From the NCBI GenBank assembly GCA_013397695.1, contig VYZI01000120.1:248001-312000 (forward strand): a DNA stretch of 64,000 nt. Reading direction: 5' to 3'. Under the pieces are notes generated by a model. That model saw nothing but the letters and a program-made list of their open reading frames with translations, was not told the DNA's origin and ran no database searches. Origin of the DNA: Centropus unirufus (taxonomy: Eukaryota > Chordata > Aves > Cuculiformes > Centropidae). Within the stretch, counting starts at the first letter, position 1. Every line of letters begins with the position of its first letter. The translations under genes were made by a program, and so were the position numbers. Shown here piece after piece: positions 23,054 through 35,500 of the stretch.

Positions 23054-26000
23054 CTAGTAAAAAGAGAAGTTAGCAAGCAATTAGTAAACAAGTACAGAAT
23101 GCAGTAAAACAAAAAGGCATTAGAAGAATGCCTGTTTCAACCCTTAGGCATTGCACCTGACTGTGTTTCAAAACAAAATCCCAGAGGTCCTTGGACCTCA
23201 CCTCAAAGCTAAATTAAGTAAAATATTGTCATTCTTCCATTATTGATTAGTGGGGATAAAAGACAGTCAAGGGACCAAATGGATACCATGGTTTCTATTA
23301 ATAACATTCCTTAATTCCCCGAGTTTGCTTCAGAAGAAGGGCTTGAGGAATATGCTTATATCCCTGTCATGGTGCTTTACTGGAATAATAAAGGTTGCTA
23401 TGACGAAACAGGGAAGATACACGATGGATATTTAAGTTTCTCAAATGGATCTTTATTTCCCAAAAGAAGAAAATACTAAAGCATCTCCTTGTTCTTGAGC
23501 TCTAATGAGGAACTCCATATTTTTTGGAATAGAATTAAAAAGATGGGGATGAAATTGCAGATAACTAAGAGAAAACCAAGAACAATTAAAAGAAAAATCC
23601 AATAAAATCCTCAAAGAAACCCTTCCCCAGCCATTTGGAAAGGTGGTCAACCTTTTCAGCTGTGTCTATTTTTATGTTGCACTTCCTTGTATCCTTTAAG
23701 AAGAATATTTGAAGCACTCGATATTTTTAGCTCTTGGAAAAAAAAAATGTTTTCTTTTCCCCAGAAAATGAGTGGGGGGAAGGGATAGCAGAGTAAGTAC
23801 CAGAAACATGACCTTTACTACGAACAGCCCTAGAAAGGAGAGAACAACACGATGCAATTCCAACAGTGCTCCTGGACAGAGGTGTTTTCAACCACTCACC
23901 AGCTCTATTGCAAATCCTTCCCCCACCAATTTAAGGAGTAACGATGACAAGAGGAAATGATGTGCTGTGGCAACCAACTGATAAGAACTTGTAAAATCCC
24001 TTGTGAATACTAAATAAGCAAGTATAGACAATGAGCAGCTGGCAAAAAGCAAGAGCAGAGCTAAGAGAAAGGATGTCAATAACAAAAGATGCTTCCTTTC
24101 TTGCTACAGAGACTGCCAAACAACATTGTCTCTCAACTTTTGAATTTGAACACCTAATGTATCCCGAGACACCAAATCTGCACATAAGAGAAAAAGGCAG
24201 GGGAGCAAGATGCAAGTACCTCTCTGTTGGTTCTCTTAAGATTGCTACCTTTAATCAGGTTGATCTTTCTTTTTCCCTCTCATCTTTTATTAGCTAGAAG
24301 TCATCTGATAAGGCTTTTCCAAGTGCCTACGCACATTTAAAAGCTGAGACACATGAACAGGTACTTTCCTATAAAAGAACCATGTATTAAGCATCACCAG
24401 GCAAAGACACAGCAAACATCACTAAACAAGGCATTTAGAATGTCCCAGAACTCATCACCCTCGATTTTCTACTGGGGAAGAAAGCAGAGACAAGCCCAAT
24501 AACACTTGGCTACAATGAAGAGGGAAGTTTAAAAACTTATAAAGACCCTTTACAGGTAAAAAAAATTTAATCCATTTATTTCACACAGTAGCTTAATTAC
24601 ATTGGTACTTCTTTGATTATTCAGCTTTGTTCCAATTACATGGAAAAAGCAAAATAAAAAGCAGTTGAAGATCTTTCTGTCCAAGCTCTCATAAAAAAAA
24701 AGGAAAAAAAAAAACATCAGAGAATGGAAATGGCCCACTGCTTCAGTAAGTCCTTAGAAGAGGGTAGTGAAACAAAAAGAAAAAATGATCCCAATGATGT
24801 ATCCCCTATTTCTTCTGAAATCAGGATATGCTTACACTTCAAGTACAATTTAGTTCCCTAGACCAATTACACACATAAGAACCTTTGCACCCTTGAAAGT
24901 TACAGGAAATACATAAAGGGAGATAAGCTTGGCTAAGAACACAGACTAAATTTATTCTTTTACAGAGGATAAAAGTGGACTGTTCTAAAAAGTAAAAGCT
25001 GTCCATAGTCACAATTAACTTACTTCCAAGCCTTGTGTCCATTCAATAGCTGTAAAGATATCAGCAGTTGCTCACATCCCTAAAAAAGGAAATGAACCCA
25101 CCTAGAATGTCAGCCCAGCAAGAAGACAATTAAAAAGTTCTATTTTTGTTGCTCAGCTATGCTTTCAAAGAACCTTAAGCATCAAGGGAGAAAACATTAG
25201 AATTTGCTATAGTTGTTGAGCTCAAATGAGATTTTAAGAAACACCGCAAGTGTCGCCACCCTGACTTATTCCATTACAGCTACCCCCTCTAAATGAAGCA
25301 ATTTAGTTTACCAACGTAGGATTCCTGTATATTTTTATTACTATTATTTTGGGGTATTTGTTAGCATTGTGAACACAGCAGTAACACGCATCAAATAGGA
25401 ATGAAATTTTACTAGCTGTGTGTCATTTCAACATCATTAACCCACAAGTATGCTCATGGAATAAACAATATAAGCAAAGAAAGTTGGAACAGTTTGACTA
25501 AAACGATGCTTTGCAGTAAACAGTATTTGTAGGGCAAGCGTCAAGGGAATTTTGTCAAATGACTGTCCTATGAACTCTGATTTTAGAAATAGTCTGCTTG
25601 CAGTAAGTAACTTAATTACCTCTAAAAACTTTACATAGTCAGAATACCTATCAACAAAAGCAAAACCTAGAACAAGCATTCCAGAAGCATAATAGATCTG
25701 ATCGAAACTGTTTCAACTCTTCAAAACAATTTTTCCACATACATGCTTGTACTAAAACCACTGAAAACTGAGACCGTTGAAGTTAAAAACTTTAATAGCA
25801 TCTACCGTGAGTTCATTCTGGCCACCCAAGAGGGTTTCAAGACACTTCTGCTGAAGTGTATTTCTACCTGTTCAAAAAGCACAAAAAAGAACCCCTATAA
25901 CAAACTGAGAGGATTTGAGAAGTACCAATGATAGCGAGTTTCTCACTATAGGCCTTTCAGAAGTTCATTCAGTGAAGGTTTATGGCCTTTGTTTTTGTTA

Positions 26001-29000
26001 AAGAACAAGGCAGTATTAAAGACCTTTGTAAACTAAATATGTGTCCTTCTTTGGAGTTACTTAACGCAAAGTGATTGTTTGGTTTCTTTATAAATGCCAG
26101 AACCTTTCTCATGTAGAAACTTCAGAGTTGTGTTTTCATTCAGTGTTGTACAAATTACTCATCTTCGCACCTCCGGATGTAGGTGGTAACAATTTAAGTG
26201 GGAAAAAACTTAAATTTCCTGAAGAGGCAGAGTCTATTTTGCATCACCTTTTTTTACTAAAAAACTTTTCAACTGAGCTACAAGAGAACATCAGCTGAAA
26301 AAATAAGAGATTTAACAAAACAGTTTGCAAAGGCTCTTTAAAAATTGACTGCAATACATTGGATGGGGTAGTATGAGGGGGCTTTGAATGGGCAAATATA
26401 AAAGGAAGTAATCACTGTATCAAAATTAGACTTTGAGGCATACATTTTATGTTTACTGCTCTTGTTAACAACTACAGAAAATGGGAGGAAGCTAGTTGTG
26501 GGAATAGGTCCATTGTTTGAACCCCCTCGTAACACCTCATTGAGCCAGCTAGATGTAAACAAAGTTGGTTAACAGAACTTAGAAATTAACTTCCTTTGTG
26601 AAGATCGGAGAAAAAGACTACCTGTCATCTACCATCGTGAGCACTAAGCAACTCCACTACCCTTTTGTTCCTATTTTGGCTTTTCTTATCCTACTGCATT
26701 AAACTGGCAAGACTATCAGACTGATTTCATTTGCTGTCAAGGAATCTTCATCTGGCTAAGAGGGCCTGAGCGGGACTCGCAGCAGAACAGATCAATACAA
26801 AACTACATACGGTGCATTTATTGTAATGAGATGCACTTTGTGTAACACATTCTGCCATCAATTCCAAACTAATTTCCCACCTGGTAAATTGCAATTTAAA
26901 GTACTATTAACCAAGCAACCCATGGTTTTCACAACCGTAAAATTAAGATGGGTAACAACTACATAGTCCTCGTCCTTTCCTCCTGCTAATGCTAAGCTTG
27001 TATTGCAAGTGTACAAGCCCTATTCTTTTCCTGCTTAATTTACTTGCTTGCAAATTAAGAAAGCTTCCTGTAACATCATACCCAATCTAAAATAAGGAAC
27101 TTCACTGCTCTTGATTAGAAGCTTTGAGACTCAATTTCGTAACACAAACAAACCACCACTTATAACCAGCTACACAGTTGGTAGTTCATTAGGGTTGCTG
27201 CAGACTTGCAGTTAAAACTGGTTTGCAGTCAGCTCTTGTGCCAAACTTTATTACCCCTTCAACTTAGAAATACTCATTTTCCTCTATACACATGTTAACA
27301 CATTACATGTTCACAGAGAAAGCTCAAACTTAATGACAATGTACTACAGCATATTACACTAGATACAGCTATCAATATTTTCTTTAAAACTATAACCTCA
27401 CACATCAGCTTCACATGGTTTTATTAAGGTCCTCCTTTCTTTATAAGTTTCCTAGCAGGAATTGGGCAGGATTGTGCTTGACTTTTATTACCACGTTGCC
27501 AAGTCCACGCCTGACTTTGCTGCCTAGCACAGGGTCCCATGCAGCGCCATTCATTACAGCCTTTTCTTGAGGACAAATATAGAAGAAACATAGGCTTCAT
27601 GGTTTTTCCACTTACATCAACTCTGATTGAGTGATGCTTCTGATTTTTTTTTCCACTTGAAGACTCCTCAAAAATCACTGTTCAGAAAAAAAAAAAATAA
27701 GTGCTAATGTATCACAAAAGTTCCAGTCAGAAGTTCACTCACACTTCCACTGCATTTCAAAAGCACCTTCGCTCCCAACTGAAGTCAAGAAAATCCAAGA
27801 AACAGTGCAACAAAACAACAGAGTTTTGAAGTTATTCTGCATCACAGCAAAACTTGAATATAACTGTGTTACAGGTGATGGGCAAAGGGGGAAAACCTTC
27901 CCAAACTTCTCAAGCCTATATAAAAAAGTATCTTCTTCTTAAGGCATCTACTTAGAACACAAAACTCACACGCTCATATGACCTTGGTCTCTGCAACTAC
28001 TCTAATTATCAAGCAATTAGCTTTTGTAGGAGCTACAAATTCTGTCTTAGAACCAAAATATCTCTCTCCCTTAAGTGTTTTGTCAGAACCGTGCATTTTC
28101 TCACACTTCTATTTCAGCTAATTGGCACTTTCCAACAGAAGGATTATGCTGAAAAATGCCATCATCAATAGTAGTCAGTGCATCTGAAAATCAACTCTAA
28201 ACTAACCTCCTGTTTTTAAGGTTAAGATCTCCCTAACCACAGCAGATAACTGCAAGTTAGCATCCATTTCTTAATTAAAATTATATACAAGAGCATCACT
28301 AAACTTCCCTAAACATGAATGTCTATGCCTCCACTGACAGGCTGGCAGACATGAACAGGCAAGTGGGTGATTAGGAATGACCTCAGTACGACACCTGGAG
28401 GAAAACACAAAAAGGGGGGAAATAAAGGACATCTAAAACTGCACAAATAGTAGAGCAAAAAAAAGCTGGACAAAGCCCTCAAAAAATTTACATGCTTGTA
28501 TACAAGACCTGCATTAAAGACTAAGATCCCAAACACTGACACCAAAAGTGTGAATTGGCAACAAAAGGGGTAACCTGAAAGCAGGGGCTCTACAGATTTT
28601 CATAAAGCTTTAAAAGAGCGTAAGAAAAATAAAGATGTGTATATACACTTCCACTCCAACTGAACTGCATTAAGACTGTGACAAGTTCACAAAAGCTACA
28701 GGATTTGGAGGGAACACTGACAATAGTAATTCAGCAAGCTTTTTTCCCCCCTTCCACAGAATGAATGAATAGCAAAGTATTCTAAATTTGTCAGTTTGTG
28801 ACATCCACTGACCCAGAATTCAGAGACACTACCTCATAGTTGGTGGATCAGTAGCAGCAATTCTGACAAAGATCCTCTGTCAAAGATGACAGTCCTGGCA
28901 GGCTCAACCTTGGTGGTAGGTCAGGAGGGATAGGGAGTTGGCAGGCAGCGTTCTGCACCTTGCCAACCCACGCTGGTCAAGCACATCGAACACCCAGCCA

Positions 29001-30961
29001 AATTTTTCTACATGGTCACAGGAACAGGGCTAAAAAGACTTCCAGAAAAGAGTGCAGGATCTTGCACTGCAACTAATGATAACTGCAAAAGTCTTAAATT
29101 AGTGTTCAACTTGCTTTTAACGAGTTACCCGCTTTAGCCATGAAATATCTTAAAGTGTTCTCAGCTCAGACGAGAACAAATCTTAACTCTGAGCACGAGC
29201 TGCTTGCCTTACCTGCTGCTAGGAAAAAAAAAAAATCAGATCTTTACAGAAGAAACGTTAACATATCGAAACTAATTTCATCAAATCTATCATACACATT
29301 AGAAGAAACTTGCATTTTAATCAAGATGAAAAAACTAAGTGGCAAGGAAGGAAGAACTAAGGACTCATACAGAATTGCCATAACATTATTTTTGCAGGTA
29401 TCTAAGTCAGCCAGGAGCAGCAAAAGAGGTTTTTTTAAGAGAACTGTAAAGAAAATATGGAGGAAATTTTTCTGTCCTTTAGAATATTAAATAGCGCAAC
29501 ATAATTTGCAATGACCATTTGAATAAACCCAGAAATACTCTGTACTTAATAGTGCAGAGGCACTCCATCTTGAGTGACAGAATCCCTTCCAGCTCAGATA
29601 ATATTTTGCCATCAGAAAACTCTGCACCAATCACCTCTTCAAGGGGAAACATTAAAAATCTGACTTCATAGTAAGAACTAAGTAGTACAGGGCACAGTTA
29701 CGGTTCCTCTAGGTTCCATCAGAGGTTAAAACTCCAAACCTCAAACAACAACCACCCACCACAGCAGTTAGCAGCATCAGAGCAGCATGCTCTTCTGTTG
29801 TGAACTTTCATCATCAAGAGAAAGAAACACAGAGGAAGCCTCTCATCCTCCTTTCCCATTTCTCATCCCCAACATGACTGCCCATCTTGGGCTTTCACTA
29901 CAAAACTTTTCTCTAGAAAGGAGAATTCTTCCCTCAAGTGCAGTTTATCCACATTTGAAAGGGAAGTTTGATAAAGGAAGGTACTTCGATGAGCACAGGT
30001 TTTGTTGGGGTTTGGTTTTGTTTTTAAGTGCCATCAAGCAGCAATTTCAAGGCCGAGTGAACTAATTTCTAATATCGGAGGTAAGAGTAAAGCACTATCA
30101 AACGGTAGGGATTAAGACATTAAATCCAACAGCACCCTACACAGGGAACTCGCAAAAGTTACAACACGCTAATTATGAAACATCTTCAATTAAGTTATTT
30201 GCTGCTTCTATTAACTTCCACTACTACCAGCTGCCAACTTTTGATGAGCATGAGCACATGACTGCAACAGTGTTTGTACATTTTTTTCTTCCCCCCCTCT
30301 TCAATCAAATCCTGCGATTCCTCACAATATCAGAACGTTATTCTGTGCAGAACTTCAGTTTTCAGTATTTTAAAGCTACCCATGGAAGGTAAATTACCTG
30401 ATATTAACCAAGGAATGGAAACCAGCAAGAGATTTCATCTAAAGCCATCACATACTGACATTCTGATTCTCCATGACAAGACAAAACCTAAATGCTGATG
30501 CAAATTCTACATTTATTCCTTAGAGGTTTACTTAAAAGAGAGCACCCGAGTCATTCACTGAGTGAAATCTCTAAATCCCTACAGAGCCCATCAAAAGATT
30601 CAAGTATTACTAAACTATTCAACAACTCCATGTGAATCAGTTCTTCCTACCTAATTTTACTGAGAAACACCTTTACTATACTAAGAATCACATCCAAAAC
30701 TACACAACTAGAACAGAGCACGAGATCACTTGATTTCCAGTCTTATGCTTTTAACCGCAAGACCGTATTTCCTCTATTAAGCTTACAACCCTCAGCAAAC
30801 AAAAAACGCCATTCTGAATCCCTTTCTGTGGTCTGCTTGTTGCCAGGCAGCTGCCACCATGGGGCACAGGCAGGAGAGGCCAAGCTGGACAAGCCTTTGG
30901 GTGCCCTAAGGTCACTTCCACGAAAAAACACCTCTGTACCCATACATCTGAAACAGTGAAG

Positions 30962-31435
30962 CATAGAATGGGTTCGGTTGGAAAGGACCTTAAAGCTCAT
31001 CCAGCTCCAGCCCCCCTGCCATGGGGGCACATGCCTCTCATGGATTCATGGTACTTAAAGCCCCACCAAACCTGGCCCTGAGCACCTCCAGGGATGGGGC
31101 AGACACAACATCCCTGGGCAACCTGGGTCATTGTCTCACCACCCCCCTCGTGAAGAATTTCTTCCTAATGTCTAATCTAAACTGTCCCCCTTCCAATTTA
31201 AAGCTATTCTCCCTCATCCTATCATTCCATGCCCTTGGAAAAAGACCCTCCCCAGCTTTCCTGGAGCCCCTTTCAGTACTGGAAGCTGCTCTAAGGTCTC
31301 CCCAGAGTCTTCTCTTCTCCAAGCTGAACGAGCTCAACTCTCTCAGCCTGTCCTCATAGCAGAGGTGCTCCAGCCCTCGGATCTTCGTGGCCTCCTCTGG
31401 ACCCGTTCCAGCCTTACTCTGCCCTGTTGTTCATT
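30962..31435 (-). mobile_element. CR1 LINE fragment, 5'-truncated, - strand
   Basis: The left end CATAGAATGG is the complement of the CR1 3' tail motif ATTCTATG. It is followed by the familiar inverted CR1 3' UTR sequence (GGTTGGAAAGGACCTTAAAG, then TGGGCAACCTGGG, GAATTTCTTCCTAATGTCTA and CAGAGGTGCTCCAGCCCT). About 470 bases are kept, all from the 3' end, as is usual for 5'-truncated CR1 insertions. It lies in the SMAD5 5' intron in the same orientation as the gene. Confidence 0.92.
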
Positions 31436-31477
31436 CGGCCAGGCCTCCCTCCATTTAAGAGTAGAGTTCCTTGTCTT

Positions 31478-31634
31478 AGAGAGAAAAAAGAAAAAATGAA
31501 AAAAAAAAAAAGGAAACAAAGCAAAAAGGAACAAAAAACGCCATAAAGCAAACAAAAGAAACGAATTAAAAAAAGATACCCCCCCGACAACAAAAAAAAA
31601 ACAAAAACAAAAAAACAACAGAAAAAAAAAAAAT
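31478..31634. repeat. A-rich low-complexity tract
   Basis: About 155 bases are dominated by A with scattered C and G, between the CR1 fragment and the CpG island. On the SMAD5 strand it is T-rich. Apparent phenylalanine-rich frames across it are composition artefacts. Confidence 0.85.
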
Positions 31635-31649
31635 CGAGCGTCTTATTCG

Positions 31650-32165
31650 CATTGCAACAGTGCGCTCCTACAGTTATGAGCCTATTTTTCACGTTCACAG
31701 CCCAACGGGGCTCCCTCCGCCCCAGCGCCGCTCCCGCCCCACTCCGCACCCCCTCAGGTCCCGTCCCGGACGGGCCCGCGCGAGGCCTGGTTCCCTCTCA
31801 GATCCCGAAAGGGCCCGTCCCCCCCTTTCCCCCGCCACCGGCAGAACCCGAACCCCGCCACCCTCGCACCCACCGGGCACGGAGCGAGGCGGCCTCCCGG
31901 TGTCCGTGGGGCTCCGAGGCACCGGCTGGGCCGCGCCTGCCCGCCCGCCCGCTCGCAACACAACTTTATTGGGAGCCCGCGGAGGGGACGGCGGCGCCGG
32001 CGGGGNNNNNNNNNNNNNNNNNNNNNNNNNNNNNNNNNNNNNNNNNNNNNNNNNNNNNNNNNNNNNNNNNNNNNNNNNNNNNNNNNNNNNNAGGCTGCGC
32101 GTGCGCGGCGGGCAGGAAGGGCCCTCCGGGAGCCCGGCCCGCGCCGCCAACAAAGTGCAATGAAC
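31650..32165 (-). promoter_or_regulatory. SMAD5: CpG island, probable main SMAD5 promoter and first exon
   Basis: This is very GC- and CpG-rich sequence, sharply bounded by AT-rich DNA and broken by a run of N. On the - strand a good splice donor, CCCG|GTGGGT, lies at 31874/31873 and could end a non-coding first exon. A CCAAT motif on the - strand lies at 31968-31972. No convincing TATA box was seen, as expected for a broadly expressed gene. Island position upstream of SMAD5 supports the promoter call; the transcription start is not visible, and antisense transcription from the island is also possible. Confidence 0.65.
32006..32091. other. Assembly gap (86 N)
   Basis: A run of undetermined bases inside the most GC-rich part of the CpG island. 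Sequence on both sides is continuous in character, so the gap probably reflects GC dropout. Its true length may differ. Confidence 1.
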
Positions 32166-32179
32166 AAACCAAAGGGGGC

Positions 32180-32515
32180 TCAAAAATAATCTCATAATGG
32201 TTAATCTCAAAGGCCATGGAGATCCAAGCTCCCTGCCGTGGGTTGGGACGCCTCCCACTGGATCAAGCTGCTCAAAGCCCCATCCAGCCTTGAACACCTT
32301 CATGGAGGGGGAAGCCATGGCTTCTCTGGGCAACCAGGGCCTCCCCAACCAACATTTCTTCCTAATATCTCAGCCTCCTTCAGCTTAAAACCATTCCCCC
32401 TCATCCCAACCCTGCACTCCTTAATGGAAAGCTTTTCCCCAGCTTTCAGTAATGGAAGGCTGCTCTCAGGTCTCCCTGGAGCTTTCTTCAGGCTGAACAA
32501 CCTCAGCCTGATGGA
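32180..32515 (-). mobile_element. CR1 LINE fragment, diverged, - strand
   Basis: Inverted CR1 3' UTR sequence is recognisable from about 32200 (GGATCAAGCTGCTCAAAGCC, CATCCAGCCTTGAACACCTT, TTTCTTCCTAATATCTCAGC, CAGGCTGAACAACCTCAGCC). The left terminal tail motif is degraded (CATAATGG near 32193). It begins only a few tens of bases from the CpG island edge, upstream of the inferred SMAD5 start site. Confidence 0.88.
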
Positions 32516-35500
32516 AAAATATAAAAAAAGAAAAACATTCCTCAAGCTCAGTGCAGTCCTTCAGGACTCCCTCATGAGGAACTGGAGGGCACTGTGGCCT
32601 TCCAAGGGCCCTGATGGCAGCCGATGGGTGGAGGTGCACTGCTGAGGCTGAGATCCAGCACTCATCCCACCTGGTGTCATGGGTCACCTTCCCAGTGGCT
32701 GACACCAACCCATGGCCCTTGCGCTTGGGGGTTTCATGGCACTGGTTGGGTTTTGTCCACAGTGCTGAGGTCCTTAGATGGCTACACCTCACAGTAACTT
32801 AACAAAACTATATGATAAAGCTTCAAGAAAATGTGTCACGCATGCTAGGGGTGACTCGAAAGGACTGTAAAGGTGTGGGTTGGTTTACACACTGTATAAT
32901 GCCAGTACGGGACAAACTCCTCCATTTCTCCCAGTTGTCCTCATCACATGACATAGGAATGACCTCTCTTTCCTCAAGGTTGTTTTTTGAATAGCACAGA
33001 AGAAAGTACCAGACCAAAAAGACCTCCACAACACCTAATCTCAATTAAGAACACTGCAGGCCTAATTCTTTCTTGTCAATTTTATCAAAGCAAAATGTTT
33101 GATACAAAGGTAAATTCAAGAAGAATTGGGTTTGACACCGTGACTTCATGTCTGAATGGTTTCCTTCATTTTTAAGCTCCCCTCAATACACAACGGACTT
33201 TTCGAACTCCAGACACCTAAATTTCCACTAGATCTGAGGAACATGCTCACTTCCATCCAATCAATAATAAGAAAAATTACTTGTCCATTCAAAGGCCTCT
33301 CACCACAGGGAAGGACTGGCACAGTCCTGTTTCCCTTACATGAGACAAGACACCATGGAGCAACGTATGGAAGGTGGCACCATGGCACAAGCACTGCTCT
33401 CCTTCACTCACAGGTGGAACTGCTTTCCACAAAGTACTGTTGAGACCCCAAATGCGATGGCATTGAGAAATTTAGCTTTATATCGGCAATGGGAACATGC
33501 ACAATTAGGGAAAAGTATTTCACACTTCAGCCACAAAGTAGTTTTAAGAGGAAACTTTTCCTACAGGAAGATTACTTCATAACTTGGGCTGCCTTCCTTG
33601 GAAGAGGCTGATCAGAGCCTGTTTCAGACACACTGCTCCAATGAACTGAATCCTAGTTTGATCCATGACAGAAATACCTATTTCTTCCTCTAAAAAAAAA
33701 ATAGGAACAGACATACAAGGCAAAACCACTATTTGCATGTAAATTTATCCCGATTACAGGAGGTGTAACTACACCATTTTGGAGCAGTTTAAAATCTGGC
33801 ACTCCCAGTTGCAGCTTTGCTATCAATTGAACCTTGCTATCAAATAAATTCCTTTTGGAAAAAAATATTAGAAATGAACAAATGTAGTGAAAAGTGATTT
33901 CATATATATGTGTATGTGCATATATACAAATACATGTATGATTAAGCTAAAAAGAAACCACATGAAACCCCATATTTTGTTGATGTAAAATAAGGGTAAA
34001 AAATCTACCAAAAAAAAGGAAGATAAAAAAAAGGCAACGTAAAGTTTGTAGAAACACAAAAATATCCAGTGAGCCAAACTGGTTTCAATTTGAAATATAT
34101 TTGACCTTTGAAGACTTTTTTTTTTTCTGATTCAAAACTACACGCCTTTTGATTATGTTTCATGTAAACAGAAGGTTTTAGCACATGCACTCTGATCAGA
34201 TCTATACAGAGGTCAATTAATAGCCCAACAGGATATCTCTACTAAAGTTCATGACAGCAGTGAGGGACTAAGTCTTTGGCATAATTTAATCACAGAACAG
34301 AGCTAGCCTTTGGGGACTCCTCTGTATCTCTGCACCAGCAATTGTTCTGCTTTGGCCACGCAGTCCAAAATATGGGACAAAAAAACCTGTTGGTCTTTTT
34401 CCAAATCTTTTGTGTAACTTAATTAATAAACCAAGTAACAAACAACAAATTGGCAGCAGGCATTTGAGGTGTTGTTCATGTGCCAACCATCATGTGTCTG
34501 CAAAACAAAATGTTCTCTTATTGAGAAGTTACAAAACAGTTGTATGCTGTCAGATGAAGCTACAGCACAGAGCTCCAGTGGGCTCCCTGCTGCGGAGGTT
34601 TGGAAGTTCCAGTGATGGGGAAAGCTGAAGGTGTGCATGCAAGTATATTGGAGAGGACAGGGAAAACCAAGCTTCCCAAAACTACTTTTTCAAAAATGTT
34701 CTCAATTTAAAACCACAGGGAAGCCTGGCAGGCTTGCTCGCAGCACATCCCGCCTCAGAAAGCAGTGACTCTTAAGCACAATATAGAGATTGTTTTGGAG
34801 GACGGTAGTAATGAATATGACTGACCAGCTGGAAAACAGTTTTTTTTTCTGTTTTGTCCCAAACTAGTATTAAATGGACAAAACTCAAATGCTTAAAGTC
34901 AATGAGGCAGAGTAAAGGACAAAGTGAATGACATTTGCTATCTCATGACTCAAGTCTGTTTACCCTTAAGGTCACAATAAAACTAACCACTTTCACCACC
35001 GTCTACTTCATATGTGGTTGCCATCACTCAAGTCTCTAGTACCATGCTTCAGTAGGTACATTCTAATAACATATCAAGTTCAACAAGAGACTTGCAACAA
35101 GGAGAGTCCAGATAACCTGAACACATTTTCCAGAAAACACACAATTTTATGAATTCATTAATTTCACAATTCATGGAATCTTCATTCTCCTTTTACCATT
35201 GGCAAACCTACATTTTCCAGCAGATAGACATGCAGCTATGCTAATCTAAGGAAAAACGACTAGCTAACCTTTTAGTAACCTGAATATTTTAAGTAGTAAT
35301 TGCATGTTCAGATTCTGTGGTCCTGCCTTATAAAGGCAACTAAAGTGCAAGTACCTGTCTCACATTCCTTTGTGCACAGTCTAATGGCAATGAAGACCAA
35401 GAAATGCTTTCTCATAAATCTACACTACTGTATGTGTTTGTGTTCAAGTGAGCAATAACCTTACACTCGGATCAAAGTACAAAGCAATCAACAGAAAAAC

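Larger units (their letters stand above)
23054..31873 (-). other. SMAD5: Large 5' intron of SMAD5
   Basis: About 8.8 kb between the inferred 5' UTR exon and the CpG island. It is mainly AT-rich unique sequence. Near its 5' end it contains a CR1 fragment (30962-31435) and an A-rich tract (31478-31634). Mammalian SMAD5 has, as I recall, a second non-coding exon; I could not place one here with confidence. No nested coding gene was recognised. Confidence 0.55.

Noticed and set aside
31021..31359. + strand 112-codon frame
   Set aside because: It is the antisense reading of the inverted CR1 fragment.
31343..31749. Phenylalanine-rich - strand frames resembling membrane proteins
   Set aside because: They are the reverse reading of the A-rich tract and the CR1 fragment, not genes.
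31652..32348. Long open frames on both strands across the CpG island
   Set aside because: They run through the N gap and are open because GC-rich DNA has few stops. Composition is Pro/Arg/Ala/Gly rich with no domain; the region fits a promoter and non-coding first exon.
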